A DNA stretch of 64,000 nt from Bartonella sp. M0283 (lineage in GTDB: Bacteria > Pseudomonadota > Alphaproteobacteria > Rhizobiales > Rhizobiaceae). Under the pieces are notes generated by a model. That model did not search any database. It was not told the origin of the DNA and was given only the letters and a program-made list of their open reading frames with translations. The translations under genes and the position numbers were made by a program. This document shows positions 1-9,443 of the stretch, piece by piece (within the stretch, counting starts at the first letter, position 1; every line of letters begins with the position of its first letter). The stretch spans positions 82,350 to 146,349 of the forward strand of contig NZ_JACFSK010000002.1 of NCBI RefSeq assembly GCF_016100455.1, given 5' to 3'.

Positions 1-165
1 CGCTTTTAAATGACCACACACAAGCGGTAATTTACTGTTTTAAATGGCAGAATAATAGAAAATTAATTGTCAGACGCAAGAATTATTCTCCGATATTTCA
101 TAGAGAACTTTAAACCATGCAGCTTCTGCACAATTTTTTATCTTGAATTCCGGCAAAAAAACGGT

Positions 166-1074
166 TCATGATTTTATGCCGTTATTCACCTTTAATGTTT
201 CGTCATGGTATTCACCCGACAGCCGCAACCATTCGCGTGCAGCATAGGAAAGGTGGCTATTGCTGCGCCAAATCAATGCCATATGCCATTCAATGATTGT
301 GTCGGTTATTTCAACCATTTTAACATTTTTGACATTACGTTTTTCAGCAATCATACGGGGTAAAAAACCAACTCCCATTCCCGCTGCTACCAGACCAAAT
401 AAAAAATCGATCTGGCTTGAGCGCGCCGAAACGACCGGCGACAGTCCTTTTTTACGGAATGTTTCAATAACAAGCGGTGTCAAAGCAAATTGGCTGGCAA
501 AAAGCACAAACGGATATTCGGCAAGCTCTTTAGCTGTGATCGTGGTACGCTCTCCGGCAAGACTGGCCGGCATTAACGCAACAACAGGATCATTACGAAC
601 ATCCTGATAATCGAAGCCGCTCGCAATTGGTACCAGAGAACCGGCAAGTTCGATTTCGCCCTGCCGCACCAGCTCTTCCAGTTTTTTGCTCCCGTGTTCG
701 ACTATATTGATATCAATCTGCGGGTGTGAGGACGTATAGCGGGCAAGAACGGGAGCAAAAAGCTCCGAACTGCCGATAGGGGGAAGTCCTATTTTCAAAA
801 TACCTCGTTTTAGCCCCTTCAATTCGGCGATCTCGCGTTCCATTGCCGATTCTTCGGCAAGAATTCGTTGGGCATGGCGAAAGACATATTCGCCTGCCGC
901 TGTAAGCTGCATTTTTCCTTTGTTTCGATTGATTAATTTGGTTCCATACTGGCTTTCAAGCTGGGCCAGAGATTTACTGATCGTCGATTGCGTCGAGTTC
1001 AGAACTTTCGCGGCCGAGGAAAAGCCGTTCTGGCGTATGATTTCGACAAAAGCTTCAAGTGTTCTAATTTGCAT
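166..1074 (-). CDS. LysR-type transcriptional regulator
   Basis: A 302-residue protein of the usual LysR length. The N-terminal ~60 residues form a winged helix-turn-helix (the stretch with SAAKVLNSTQSTISKSLAQLE), followed by a linker helix and a periplasmic-binding-protein-like effector domain from about residue 90. The gene is divergent from an LrgA/LrgB-like pair beginning at 1170, the usual arrangement for a LysR regulator and its target, so I infer that it controls that pair. The start codon at 1072-1074 overlaps a perfect inverted repeat (1074-1098) that could be its own binding site. The effector is unknown. The family call is secure; the target is inferred from position. Confidence 0.93.
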   Translation of the reverse strand: MQIRTLEAFVEIIRQNGFSSAAKVLNSTQSTISKSLAQLESQYGTKLINRNKGKMQLTAAGEYVFRHAQRILAEESAMEREIAELKGLKRGILKIGLPPIGSSELFAPVLARYTSSHPQIDINIVEHGSKKLEELVRQGEIELAGSLVPIASGFDYQDVRNDPVVALMPASLAGERTTITAKELAEYPFVLFASQFALTPLVIETFRKKGLSPVVSARSSQIDFLFGLVAAGMGVGFLPRMIAEKRNVKNVKMVEITDTIIEWHMALIWRSNSHLSYAAREWLRLSGEYHDETLKVNNGIKS

Positions 1075-1098
1075 GACTATTCTATATAGGAATAGTCA
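1074..1098. promoter_or_regulatory. inverted repeat, candidate LysR operator
   Basis: Two perfect 9-base arms (TGACTATTC and GAATAGTCA) are separated by 7 bases. The site lies in the 95-bp space between the divergent LysR gene and the lrgA-like gene and touches the LysR start codon. LysR proteins commonly bind dyads of the T-N11-A type in such divergent promoters, so this is the best operator candidate. The palindrome is seen directly; its function is inferred. Confidence 0.6.
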
Positions 1099-1100
1099 AC

Positions 1101-1115
1101 ATGAATTCAATTCAT
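1101..1115. promoter_or_regulatory. second palindrome in the LysR/lrgA intergenic region
   Basis: ATGAATT-C-AATTCAT is a 15-bp palindrome with perfect 7-base arms. It lies 3 bases after the first inverted repeat, on the same face region of the divergent promoter. It may be a second half of a composite LysR recognition/activation site or part of the core promoter of the lrgA-like gene. The base composition is AT-rich, so a chance origin is possible. Confidence 0.35.
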
Positions 1116-1169
1116 TTTACGAATGACACAGCATCACTTATCTAACGCTTTGTCAGGAGTATAAATTAA

Positions 1170-1577
1170 ATGATACATCGTCTCTCTATTCAAACACGCC
1201 TTCTTTTCCATCGCAACATATTTGCACAGATGGGACTTTTGTGCGCATTCTGGATTAGTGGCGAGGTCATTACCTGGGCACTGAACCTACCGATTCCGGG
1301 CGCCATTATTGGTATGGTACTCGCACTTCTTGCACTGGCTAGCCACAAGCTCAGCATATTAAGCATGAAACGTGGTGCGGATTGGCTCATTGCCGAGATG
1401 CTCTTGTTTTTTGTTCCAGCCGTTCTTGCCCTACTCAATCACAAAGAATTCATCGGCTTGTTAGGGATTAAAATTCTGGTTGTTATTCTGGGTGGCACCT
1501 TTGTCGTTATGAGTATCACCGCTTTGACAATAGATCTATGTTACCGCTGGATGTTAATGCGCCATGTCAAACATTGA
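1170..1577 (+). CDS. CidA/LrgA family membrane protein
   Basis: A 135-residue, very hydrophobic protein with about four membrane segments. It carries family-typical patches: LPIPGAIIGMVLA around residue 42 and LLFFVPAVLALL around residue 78. CidA/LrgA proteins are small holin-like inner-membrane proteins that work with an LrgB partner. Depending on the organism they are linked to murein hydrolase control or to pyruvate and other organic acid transport. A CAGGAG ribosome-binding site sits at 1154-1159. The gene overlaps the lrgB-like gene by 14 bases, so the two are translationally coupled. The substrate cannot be read from the sequence, so no gene symbol is given. Confidence 0.85.
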   Translation: MIHRLSIQTRLLFHRNIFAQMGLLCAFWISGEVITWALNLPIPGAIIGMVLALLALASHKLSILSMKRGADWLIAEMLLFFVPAVLALLNHKEFIGLLGIKILVVILGGTFVVMSITALTIDLCYRWMLMRHVKH

Positions 1578-2307
1578 AGCAAATCTTGAACAATATATGG
1601 CTGATATCGAGCTTTATACCAGTCCGGTTTTCAAAACGGTTTTCTGGTCGCTTGTTACCATCCTCCTTTATATGGCGGCTAAAGCATTTTACCGCCGTTT
1701 TTCTTATTGGTGGCTAACGCCATTGGCGGTGACACCGCTTCTTTTGATGATTGTTGTGGTCTTGCTAAAAGGTGACTATGCCCATTACATCAAGGCCACC
1801 CATTGGCTGGTTGCAATTCTGGGACCGGTCACTGTTGCCTTTGCTGTACCAATCTGGCAGCAACGCCGCATCATTGCTAAAAACTGGTTTATTCTGACAA
1901 TCGGTATCATCGTCGGTTCTTTTGCCTCGATGTTATCGGCTTGGGGGCTTGCAACACTTATGCAACTCGACCCGACTTTGCGGCTAAGTCTTATGCCGCG
2001 CTCCATCAGTACGCCTTTTGCTATGGAGGTTTCGGGTGATATTGGTGGCATTCCGGATTTGACAGCCGTTTTTGTTGTTATGACCGGCGTTTTGGGCGCT
2101 GCACTCGGTGAAGTTATTGTCAAATATCTGCCCCTACGCTCGTCCCTTGCACGTGGTGCCCTTTTCGGAATGGGGGCACACGGAGCAGGCGTTGCCCGTG
2201 CCCACCAAATGGGCCGCGAAGAAGGGTCGATTGCCGGCCTCGTTATGGTGATGGTTGGCATTGTCAATGTTCTGCTTGCACCGATTTTGGGATGGCTTCT
2301 GAAATAG
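1564..2307 (+). CDS. LrgB family membrane protein
   Basis: A 247-residue polytopic membrane protein. The C-terminal half has the strongly conserved LrgB signature: a PRSISTPFAMEVS block near residue 144, then GGIPDLTA, and GMGAHGAGVARAHQMG near residue 208. It pairs with the overlapping LrgA-like gene upstream and probably forms one membrane complex with it. Family members affect autolysis or carry small organic acids such as pyruvate or glycolate. The divergent LysR gene is the likely regulator. The transcript ends at a strong terminator beginning 4 bases after the stop codon. Confidence 0.88.
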   Translation: MSNIEANLEQYMADIELYTSPVFKTVFWSLVTILLYMAAKAFYRRFSYWWLTPLAVTPLLLMIVVVLLKGDYAHYIKATHWLVAILGPVTVAFAVPIWQQRRIIAKNWFILTIGIIVGSFASMLSAWGLATLMQLDPTLRLSLMPRSISTPFAMEVSGDIGGIPDLTAVFVVMTGVLGAALGEVIVKYLPLRSSLARGALFGMGAHGAGVARAHQMGREEGSIAGLVMVMVGIVNVLLAPILGWLLK

Positions 2308-2310
2308 AAC

Positions 2311-2353
2311 AGACTATATGCGGTTCTTGATTAAAACCGCATATAGTCTTTTT
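2311..2353 (+). terminator. Rho-independent terminator of the lrgAB-like operon
   Basis: A perfect hairpin: the 5' arm GACTATATGCGGTT (2312-2325) pairs with 2335-2348 around a 9-base loop and is followed at once by TTTTT (2349-2353). It begins 4 bases after the lrgB-like stop codon. Confidence 0.9.
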
Positions 2354-2714
2354 GCCCCATGTTCTTAACCGGTCATAAAATTTTTCTTTATAGCAACACG
2401 GATTGATCGGGGGGGCTGTTGCGGTGACGGGCCACTTTTATGCCGCTACGCTTATCTCACAATCTTTTATAAAAACCGGCTTTGCGACCGTTAAAATGTC
2501 GAAAATCTCCATCCGAATTTTCATCGACGAAGAGCATCGCCTGAATATTTTACGGCTTTAACAGACAGAAGCCTATTTTCTCTTGCTCTTGCAGCCGAAC
2601 TCGCTATTTTCCAACTCCTCTGTGTCAAATGCGTACAATGTTGACACAATGACCTGTTTTATTTCAGGAAAATGCTTTAAAGCAGAACAAAAAGCCGAGT
2701 GAAAGGATTCCTCT
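2354..2714. other. intergenic region upstream of folD
   Basis: About 360 bases without a credible gene. Short open frames here overlap the folD start on the opposite strand and lack family features. The region should hold the folD promoter, but I could not pick a convincing -35/-10 pair. The ribosome-binding site GAAAGGA lies just before the folD ATG. Confidence 0.6.
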
Positions 2715-3614
2715 ATGGCCAATGTGATCGACGGGAAAAAACTTTCTGAAGACATCCTTGCCAAGGTAAAACAGGAAACTGCTGTTTTACGTGAACAACA
2801 CAATATTCAACCGGGTATTGCGGTGATTATTGTCGGAGAGGATTCTGCCAGCAAGGTTTATGTTGCATCCAAGGAAAAACGCGCCGAAGAATGCGGTTTT
2901 CTATCCAACAAATATGAACTGGATGAAAAAACCAGCGAGTCGGATTTGCTTGCCCTTGTCAAGAAACTCAATGAAGACAAAAATATTCACGGCATTCTGG
3001 TGCAATTGCCATTACCGGCGCATATCAATGCCGATCATGTCATCCAGACAATTTCGCCAGATAAAGATGTTGACGGGTTCCACTATATCAACGCCGGAAA
3101 ACTTATGACCGGTGCAATCGAAGACGCATTTATCCCCTGCACGCCCGCAGGTATCATGTACATGATCAAACATGGTTTGGGTAAAGATCTTTCAGGACTT
3201 GATGCAGTGGTTGTCGGCCGCTCGAATATTGTTGGAAAACCAGTTGCAGCGCTCCTGCTTGCTGCCAATGCGACAGTAACGATTGCTCATAGCCGCACCC
3301 GCGAGATTGATGATGTCTGCCGTAGCGCCGACATTCTTGTGGCCGCTGTCGGAAAACCCGAAATGATCAAAGGTGACTGGATAAAACCCGGTGCCACGGT
3401 CATTGATGTCGGCATCAACCGCATTCCTGCGCCTGAAAGAGGTCAGGGTAAAACCCGTCTTGTCGGTGATGTCGACTATAAAACCGCAGAAAAAGTGGCA
3501 GGCTTCATTACCCCTGTTCCGGGTGGTGTCGGGCCTATGACAATTGCAATGTTAATGGCAAATACTTTGAAAGCTGCCTGCAAAGCAAATAATTTGCCAT
3601 TGCCAAAATTCTGA
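2715..3614 (+). CDS. folD: methylenetetrahydrofolate dehydrogenase / methenyltetrahydrofolate cyclohydrolase
   Basis: A 299-residue bifunctional cytosolic enzyme that interconverts 5,10-methylene-THF, 5,10-methenyl-THF and 10-formyl-THF with NADP. Family marks are the YVASKEK block with the active-site lysine near residue 55, [10 protein letters not shown] near residue 95, the DKDVDGFH block, [13 protein letters not shown] (dinucleotide binding) around residue 165, and the C-terminal [12 protein letters not shown]. Length matches the family. It is a monocistronic-looking gene that ends at a bidirectional terminator shared with the convergent edd operon. Confidence 0.97.
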   Translation: MANVIDGKKLSEDILAKVKQETAVLREQHNIQPGIAVIIVGEDSASKVYVASKEKRAEECGFLSNKYELDEKTSESDLLALVKKLNEDKNIHGILVQLPLPAHINADHVIQTISPDKDVDGFHYINAGKLMTGAIEDAFIPCTPAGIMYMIKHGLGKDLSGLDAVVVGRSNIVGKPVAALLLAANATVTIAHSRTREIDDVCRSADILVAAVGKPEMIKGDWIKPGATVIDVGINRIPAPERGQGKTRLVGDVDYKTAEKVAGFITPVPGGVGPMTIAMLMANTLKAACKANNLPLPKF

Positions 3615-3670
3615 TTGGGCTGCGATATTTCCTTCAAAACATTTGTTGGATATCATTTCAGGAAATCAAT

Positions 3671-3709
3671 AAAAAACGCTCCGGAACAATCAAATCCGGA
3701 GCGTTTTTT
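3671..3709. terminator. bidirectional terminator between folD and edd
   Basis: AAAAAACGCTCCGG (3671-3684) and its exact complement (3696-3709) flank an 11-base loop. The A-tract on one side and the T-tract on the other make it a terminator in both directions, as expected between the convergent folD and zwf-pgl-edd transcripts. Confidence 0.92.
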
Positions 3710-3732
3710 GTGACTATCAAGCTTTAAGACTG

Positions 3733-5568
3733 CTATTTACGCATAGGACCAACAACAACGCTTGCCCCTTGATCGGCCCGCCCGACAAATTCGCGAAAAA
3801 CACGGAAAAGTTCGCGTCCGGTACCGAATTCATGTGCTGAAAGATCAGGATGTTCGATTGGTCTGTTGTTGAACTCCTGTTCATCGACAAGAATTGTCAA
3901 TGTTCCGTCATTGGCGTCAAGCCGGATCATATCGCCGTCTTTCAACCGTGCAATCGGACCATTATCAAGTGCTTCCGGCGTGACATGGATTGCTGCCGGT
4001 ATTTTGCCGGATGCGCCGGACATGCGACCATCGGTGACAAGGGCAATTTTTTGCCCGCGATCCTGCAACACGCCAAGAACTGTCGTCAGTTTATGCAATT
4101 CCGGCATACCATTGGCTTTCGGCCCCTGATAGCGCACAACGGCAACAAAATCCTTGCCATCAAGTTTACCGGCTTTGAAAGCATCTTGAAGTTCCAGCTG
4201 GTCATTGAAAACCAGCGCCGGTGCTTCAATCAACCAGCGCTCGGGTTTGACTGCCGACACTTTGATAATGGCAGCCCCCATATTGCCGGAAAGTACACGA
4301 ATGCCACCATCCGGTTGGAAGGGTTTCCGCCAGCCGGTGAGCACTTTTTCATCGCCACTTTTTTCCGGTGCCGGTTCGCGCACCACTTGTCCGTCACGCC
4401 CAAGTTTCGGTTCGGTTGCATAAGCACTCAAGCCTTCGCCGACAACTGTGCGGACATCTTCATGAACAAGACCTGCTTCAATCAATTGTTTGATAACAAA
4501 TCCCATGCCGCCTGCGGCATGAAAATAGTTTACGTCGGCAAGACCATTGGGATAAACCCTCGCAATAAGCGGAACAACCGATGAAATTTCGGCAATATCG
4601 CCCCAGGTAAGATCAATGCCAGCGGCATGAGCCATAGCGATCAAATGAATCGTATGGTTGGTCGAACCACCTGTAGCATTCAACCCGACAATCGCATTGA
4701 CAAATGACCTTTCGTCAATCATCGCACCGACCGGCGTATATTCATTGCCAAGAGCGGTAATCTTGAGAGCGCGTCTGGTGGCTTCCCGCGTCAACGCATC
4801 GCGCAAGGGCGTATTGGGGTTAATGAACGCGGCTCCCGGCATATGAAGCCCCATCATTTCCATCATCATCTGGTTGGAATTGGCAGTTCCATAGAAAGTG
4901 CAGGTTCCCGGTGCATGATAGGATGTCGCTTCCGATTGAAGCAATGCTTTGCGGTCAACCTTGCCTTCTGCATAGAGTTGGCGGATTTCGGCTTTTTTGT
5001 CATTGCCCTGACCGGTTGTCATCGGGCCCGAAGGCACAAAAATTGCCGGAATATGCCCGAATGTCAAAGCGGCAATGACAAGACCCGGCACAATTTTATC
5101 GCAAATGCCGAGATAAAGTGCAGCATCGAAAACATCATGCGATAAGCCGACGGCGGCCGCCATAGCAATCACATCGCGTGAAAAAAGTGACAGTTCCATG
5201 CCGGTATAACCCTGGGTAATACCATCGCACATTGCCGGAACACCGCTGGCAACTTCGGCGACACCACCGGCTTCACGTGCCGCTTCCCTGATAATTTTCG
5301 GAAAAACTTCAAAGGGTTGATGCGCAGACAGCATATCATTATAGGCTGTAATAATGCCGATATTGCCAACAACGTCTTCTTTCAACCGCTCTTTATCGAG
5401 CGGTGCACAGGCGGCAAAGCTGTGTGCCTGATTGGCACAGGCAAAAAAGCTGCGACGCGGGCGATTGCGTGCGGCATGGTTTATCCGGTCAAGATAGATT
5501 TCGCGACTTTTCTTTGACCGTTCGCGAATCCGGTCTGTCACGGCAGCAATTGTGCCTGAAAGAGACAT
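3733..5568 (-). CDS. edd: phosphogluconate dehydratase (Entner-Doudoroff)
   Basis: A 611-residue IlvD/Edd family dehydratase that converts 6-phosphogluconate to 2-keto-3-deoxy-6-phosphogluconate. It has the family's iron-sulfur cysteine contexts: the CDGITQG block near residue 115, GICDKIVPG, and [12 protein letters not shown]. The late motif [13 protein letters not shown] near residue 515 is also typical. It is the last gene of the zwf-pgl-edd operon on this strand, 14 bases after pgl, with AGGAG as ribosome-binding site. The aldolase gene eda, which would complete the pathway, is not in the window. IlvD is excluded by the zwf/pgl context and Edd-like length. Confidence 0.96.
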   Translation of the reverse strand: MSLSGTIAAVTDRIRERSKKSREIYLDRINHAARNRPRRSFFACANQAHSFAACAPLDKERLKEDVVGNIGIITAYNDMLSAHQPFEVFPKIIREAAREAGGVAEVASGVPAMCDGITQGYTGMELSLFSRDVIAMAAAVGLSHDVFDAALYLGICDKIVPGLVIAALTFGHIPAIFVPSGPMTTGQGNDKKAEIRQLYAEGKVDRKALLQSEATSYHAPGTCTFYGTANSNQMMMEMMGLHMPGAAFINPNTPLRDALTREATRRALKITALGNEYTPVGAMIDERSFVNAIVGLNATGGSTNHTIHLIAMAHAAGIDLTWGDIAEISSVVPLIARVYPNGLADVNYFHAAGGMGFVIKQLIEAGLVHEDVRTVVGEGLSAYATEPKLGRDGQVVREPAPEKSGDEKVLTGWRKPFQPDGGIRVLSGNMGAAIIKVSAVKPERWLIEAPALVFNDQLELQDAFKAGKLDGKDFVAVVRYQGPKANGMPELHKLTTVLGVLQDRGQKIALVTDGRMSGASGKIPAAIHVTPEALDNGPIARLKDGDMIRLDANDGTLTILVDEQEFNNRPIEHPDLSAHEFGTGRELFRVFREFVGRADQGASVVVGPMRK

Positions 5569-5582
5569 GTTCTTTCTTTCTC

Positions 5583-6350
5583 CTAAACTGAAACTGTATC
5601 AAATAACGAATGGGTTCCATCCGTGATCTGCTTTTCCTCTTCATTCGGCGACCAGTAGACCTGAACAGGATGACGCGTATTTTTCAACACCGCACGAATT
5701 GGCAATTCTTCAACCGGTCCGTCTTGTAAAGCCCGTTCGAAAACATCGAGTTTCGTCTGACCTTCAATATGAAGAGCGATAAAACGTGCTTCGACAATAA
5801 CGGGCAATGTAAGCGTTAAGCGGGCCTCCTTCAAGCCACGTGCATGAATTGGTAAAACCAGCGCACGCGATTCCGGGTCAATAGCCTGTTTCAAACGGTC
5901 ACCACCGGGAAAGAACGAAGCTGTATGCCCGTCGGTTCCCATGCCAAGAACGATCACATCAAAAGGCCGTGGCAGGCCGTTGATGCGACTTGCTGCGGAA
6001 AAGGCCGCAAGTTCTGCAGTAATCGACGGGTTATAAAGGCCATAAAAGCGGGCTTTTGAAGCAAAATTCTGTAAGAGACTTGAACGCACCAGACGTTCGT
6101 TGGAGCGATCATCTGTCACGGGAACAAAACGTTCATCCACCAGAGTGACAAGAATGTTTTTCCAATCAATATCTGCCTTGGCGAGATAATGGAAAAAAAG
6201 TTCCGGTGTTTTACCACCTGACACGGCGAGCACTGCTTGTTTGCGTTCAACAATAGCAACACTCAATTCCGCTGCAACCCGATCAGCCAAAGCTGAAGCC
6301 AATGCCGAAGGCGTATCGAAATTCAGCCGGTTTGTATCCATCAAGCTCAT
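5583..6350 (-). CDS. pgl: 6-phosphogluconolactonase
   Basis: The reading frame is open upstream into zwf, but the ATG at 6350 ([11 protein letters not shown]) is preferred. It lies 10 bases after the zwf stop and removes the overlap. The resulting ~255-residue protein hydrolyses 6-phosphogluconolactone. NagB/Pgl-type motifs are present: [15 protein letters not shown] near residue 42, the LVDERFVP block near residue 73 and the [16 protein letters not shown] block near residue 135. It sits between zwf and edd, so the three consecutive reactions from glucose 6-phosphate to KDPG are encoded together. Confidence 0.94.
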   Translation of the reverse strand: MSLMDTNRLNFDTPSALASALADRVAAELSVAIVERKQAVLAVSGGKTPELFFHYLAKADIDWKNILVTLVDERFVPVTDDRSNERLVRSSLLQNFASKARFYGLYNPSITAELAAFSAASRINGLPRPFDVIVLGMGTDGHTASFFPGGDRLKQAIDPESRALVLPIHARGLKEARLTLTLPVIVEARFIALHIEGQTKLDVFERALQDGPVEELPIRAVLKNTRHPVQVYWSPNEEEKQITDGTHSLFDTVSV

Positions 6351-6360
6351 AACAAATACC

Positions 6361-7839
6361 CTAAACTGTGTCGTTCCATGTCCGACCATCCCGCTCGATC
6401 AGGGCAATCGATTTTGATGGCCCCCATGTTCCTGCCGTATAACCTTGAACCGGCATGTTTGTTGCTTCCCAACCTTCTTCGATCGGATCGACAAATCCCC
6501 ACGCAGCTTCGACTTCATCACGCCGCATGAACAATGTCTGGTTGCCACGAACAGCATCCATCAACAAACGTTCATAAGCATCGGGATTTCGAACCTGAAA
6601 TGAATCGGCAAATGTCATATCAAGCGGTACATGGTGAAGCCGCATCCCGCCCGGCCCCGGATCCTTGATCATCAACCATTGTTTGACCCCCTCATCAGGC
6701 TGTAAACGGATAACCAGCCGGTTCGGTACAACTTCACCGGCCTCGCTGCCGAAAATATTATAGGGAATGGGTTTGAACGTCACCACAATTTCCGACATGC
6801 GGGTCGCAAGACGTTTGCCGGTGCGCAAATAAAAGGGCGCTCCCGCCCAACGCCAGTTATTGATATCAACTTTCAAAGCAACAAATGTTTCGGTATTGCT
6901 TTTATCTTTTTTAAGATCATCAAGATAGGAACCGACAGGCCCGCTTGTCGAAGCACCGGCTTCATATTGGCCGCGTACGGTGTGGGTTGTTACATTATGG
7001 CTATCAATACGGGAAAGTGAATGAAGGACTTTAAGCTTCTCGTCACGAACGACATCGGCCGTATTGGCTGAAGGTGGTTCCATCGCAACCAGACACAAAA
7101 GTTGCAACATATGGTTTTGCACCATGTCGCGAAGAGCACCTGCATTATCATAATAACCGGCGCGTCCCTCAAGCCCGACTGATTCGGCAACTGTTATCTG
7201 GACATGGTCGATATGGGCAGAATTCCATAATGGTTCATAAAGCGCATTGGCAAAGCGCAATGCCATCAAATTCTGGACAGTCTCTTTCCCCAAATAATGG
7301 TCGATTCTGAAAATCTGCTTCTCGTGAAAAACCCGTGCCAATGTATCGTTCAGCTTGGTTGCGGTTTCACGATCCCGTCCAATCGGTTTTTCGACGATGA
7401 TGCGGGTTTCATCGGTTACCAGCCCATTTTTTCCCAAATGTTCGGCAATACTACCGAAAAGTGCCGGACTGACCGCCAGATAAAAAGCTCTGATCGTGTT
7501 CTTTGAAGAAATCTCGATTGCTTTTTTCAATTTGTCCCAACCGTCATCGCTTGTAGCGTCAACGGGGACGTAACTCAGCCTTTTGAGAAAACGGTCAACT
7601 TCGCCTTTGTCTATATCGGCGGCTGAAACATGTTTCTCGATCGCCTGGCGCGCAAAATTGCGATATTCTTCATCTGTCAGTTTCGAGCGTGATGTACCGA
7701 TAATGCGCGTCGGCTCACTGAATTGTCCCGTGCATTGGCGGTGATAGAGTGCAGGTAAGAGCTTTCTTTCGGCAAGATCGCCCGCACCGCCAAAAACAAT
7801 GCAATCAAACGGGGGAATAGGAATTATTTTACTTACCAT
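6361..7839 (-). CDS. zwf: glucose-6-phosphate 1-dehydrogenase
   Basis: A 492-residue cytosolic enzyme that oxidises glucose 6-phosphate to 6-phosphoglucono-lactone with NAD(P). It shows the N-terminal nucleotide-binding patch FGGAGDLAERKLLPALY, the EKPIGRD block, and the catalytic RIDHYLGKE motif near residue 177. The length is normal. It is the promoter-proximal gene of zwf-pgl-edd, a common rhizobial order. This operon feeds the Entner-Doudoroff pathway and supplies NADPH. Confidence 0.97.
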   Translation of the reverse strand: MVSKIIPIPPFDCIVFGGAGDLAERKLLPALYHRQCTGQFSEPTRIIGTSRSKLTDEEYRNFARQAIEKHVSAADIDKGEVDRFLKRLSYVPVDATSDDGWDKLKKAIEISSKNTIRAFYLAVSPALFGSIAEHLGKNGLVTDETRIIVEKPIGRDRETATKLNDTLARVFHEKQIFRIDHYLGKETVQNLMALRFANALYEPLWNSAHIDHVQITVAESVGLEGRAGYYDNAGALRDMVQNHMLQLLCLVAMEPPSANTADVVRDEKLKVLHSLSRIDSHNVTTHTVRGQYEAGASTSGPVGSYLDDLKKDKSNTETFVALKVDINNWRWAGAPFYLRTGKRLATRMSEIVVTFKPIPYNIFGSEAGEVVPNRLVIRLQPDEGVKQWLMIKDPGPGGMRLHHVPLDMTFADSFQVRNPDAYERLLMDAVRGNQTLFMRRDEVEAAWGFVDPIEEGWEATNMPVQGYTAGTWGPSKSIALIERDGRTWNDTV

Positions 7840-8148
7840 AGAAATACCAAAGTCCTCAGACGCTTTACCTCTAGTCTTAAATCTTATTCATATCACGATA
7901 TATATGCCTTGAGGTGCTGAATAAGCTGTTAATTTGCCGGTTACTTCACCATTAAATTTATTGTACGGGCTATCAAAAACAAGCAATCCGGCATTTCCCC
8001 TTTGGAGAAACCCAATTTTCCTGTCAAATCCGGCGCTTCCGACAAGCAAACAATACGCATCCGATACGTTCAAGCGCAAATATTGTCATTCATCAATTTT
8101 GCGCTAGCTACTTCATTCTTCAAAGTGTCGAATTGACAATCACCATTT
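7840..8148. other. zwf promoter region
   Basis: About 310 bases between the start of zwf and the end of the puuB-like gene; both are on the minus strand. No credible gene is present. The region should contain the zwf-pgl-edd promoter. I saw no strong terminator hairpin for the upstream puuA-puuB-like unit. Confidence 0.5.
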
Positions 8149-9432
8149 TTAGAACCGGTCCATTAAGGCAAAAAACCGCATCGCCACCCAAAGAAGTGGC
8201 GCCCTCAATGCTGTTCCCCCCGGAAAAGAAGAAATCTTCAATTCTTTGAAGAGAGAAAGCCGGTCGCCCTTTCCAAGAATAGATTCTGCATAAAGCTTGC
8301 CCATAAAAGGTGCCAACATCACACCATGACCGGAATAACCACCGCAATAAATTACATTCGGCATAATTTTTCGGACGTAAGGCATGCGTTCGACGGTAAT
8401 GGCAACTGTCCCTCCCCAGCAATGGGTGAGTTCAATTTGCCCCAATTTTGGGAAAATCTCTACAATCTGGGCGCGAATACGTTCGGCAAGGTGGTCAATA
8501 ACCGAACGGTCGTAGCTTTCAACCCCTCCGAATAATAAACGGTTATCGGCACTTTTTCTGAAATAGCGCACAACGAAACGCGAATCATCAACGGCTTCGC
8601 CACCACGCAAAATTTCGCTATCGATTGGTAAAGGGGCAGTCGCTCCGATATAGGAACGTATCGGCACAATATATTTTTCGACGAAACGTTGCAAACCCAA
8701 ATCATAACCATTGGTAGCAAACAAAACCTGCTTGGCTACGATATATCCCTCGCTGGTCGTAACAATACATTTATCGCCTTCGGTGCGAACTGCTGTAGCA
8801 CGGGTTTTTTCATAAAGCTGCGCACCTGCTTTCGAAGCGAGATTGGCAAGCCCGACAACCAGTTTTAACGGATTGATGTGGCCGGTACCGGTATCGCGAA
8901 TTCCTCCATAATAAAAATCCGAGCCCAAACGCTCATGTGTTTCCTTGCTGTCCATAAAGGACAATTTGTCATAGCCGTAACGGAGCATGTTGGCGACATG
9001 ATCCTGATAGGCAGCAATCTCGCGTTTTTTATAAGCAAGGGACAGTTGTCCGGGAACATAATCAAGATCGATTATGCCTTTCTCTTGAAGGTTCAATATA
9101 TCTTTCTTGGCTTCTTCAGCGAGATCAAACAGCGCTTTTGTCCGCTCGAACCCCAGTGTTTTTTCAAGCTTTTCAACCCATTGCCGCTGGCCTGTTCCAA
9201 GTTGTCCTCCATTGCGGCCGGACGCTCCGTCACCAAACCGCGCACCGTCGACAAGCACAACACTCAAGCCCGCTTTTGCCAGATGATAGCTTGCCGAAAG
9301 TCCGGTGAAACCGCCACCGATTATAGCAACATCACAGTCTTTTTTTTCAAGGAGAGAAGGATAGGTCGGGCGTTCGGCTACACTGAATTCATACCAGGAT
9401 AGCCCCGGTGATATATTGTTTTCGTGAAACAT
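8149..9432 (-). CDS. puuB: FAD-dependent amine oxidoreductase, gamma-glutamylputrescine oxidase-like
   Basis: The ATG at 9432 (MFHENNISPG) is chosen over an upstream in-frame start because an AGGA site precedes it and it lies 11 bases after the puuA-like stop. The ~427-residue protein is a DAO/PuuB-type flavoprotein. It has a Rossmann dinucleotide motif (DVAIIGGGFTGLSAS) near residue 35, GRNGGQLGTGQRQWVE near residue 75, and a C-terminal YCGGYSGHGVMLAPFMG block. Such enzymes oxidise gamma-glutamylputrescine or related amines to the aldehyde. Pairing with a PuuA-like glutamine synthetase supports the assignment, but other gamma-glutamylated amines remain possible. Confidence 0.82.
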   Translation of the reverse strand: MFHENNISPGLSWYEFSVAERPTYPSLLEKKDCDVAIIGGGFTGLSASYHLAKAGLSVVLVDGARFGDGASGRNGGQLGTGQRQWVEKLEKTLGFERTKALFDLAEEAKKDILNLQEKGIIDLDYVPGQLSLAYKKREIAAYQDHVANMLRYGYDKLSFMDSKETHERLGSDFYYGGIRDTGTGHINPLKLVVGLANLASKAGAQLYEKTRATAVRTEGDKCIVTTSEGYIVAKQVLFATNGYDLGLQRFVEKYIVPIRSYIGATAPLPIDSEILRGGEAVDDSRFVVRYFRKSADNRLLFGGVESYDRSVIDHLAERIRAQIVEIFPKLGQIELTHCWGGTVAITVERMPYVRKIMPNVIYCGGYSGHGVMLAPFMGKLYAESILGKGDRLSLFKELKISSFPGGTALRAPLLWVAMRFFALMDRF

Positions 9433-9443
9433 AAACTGATATC

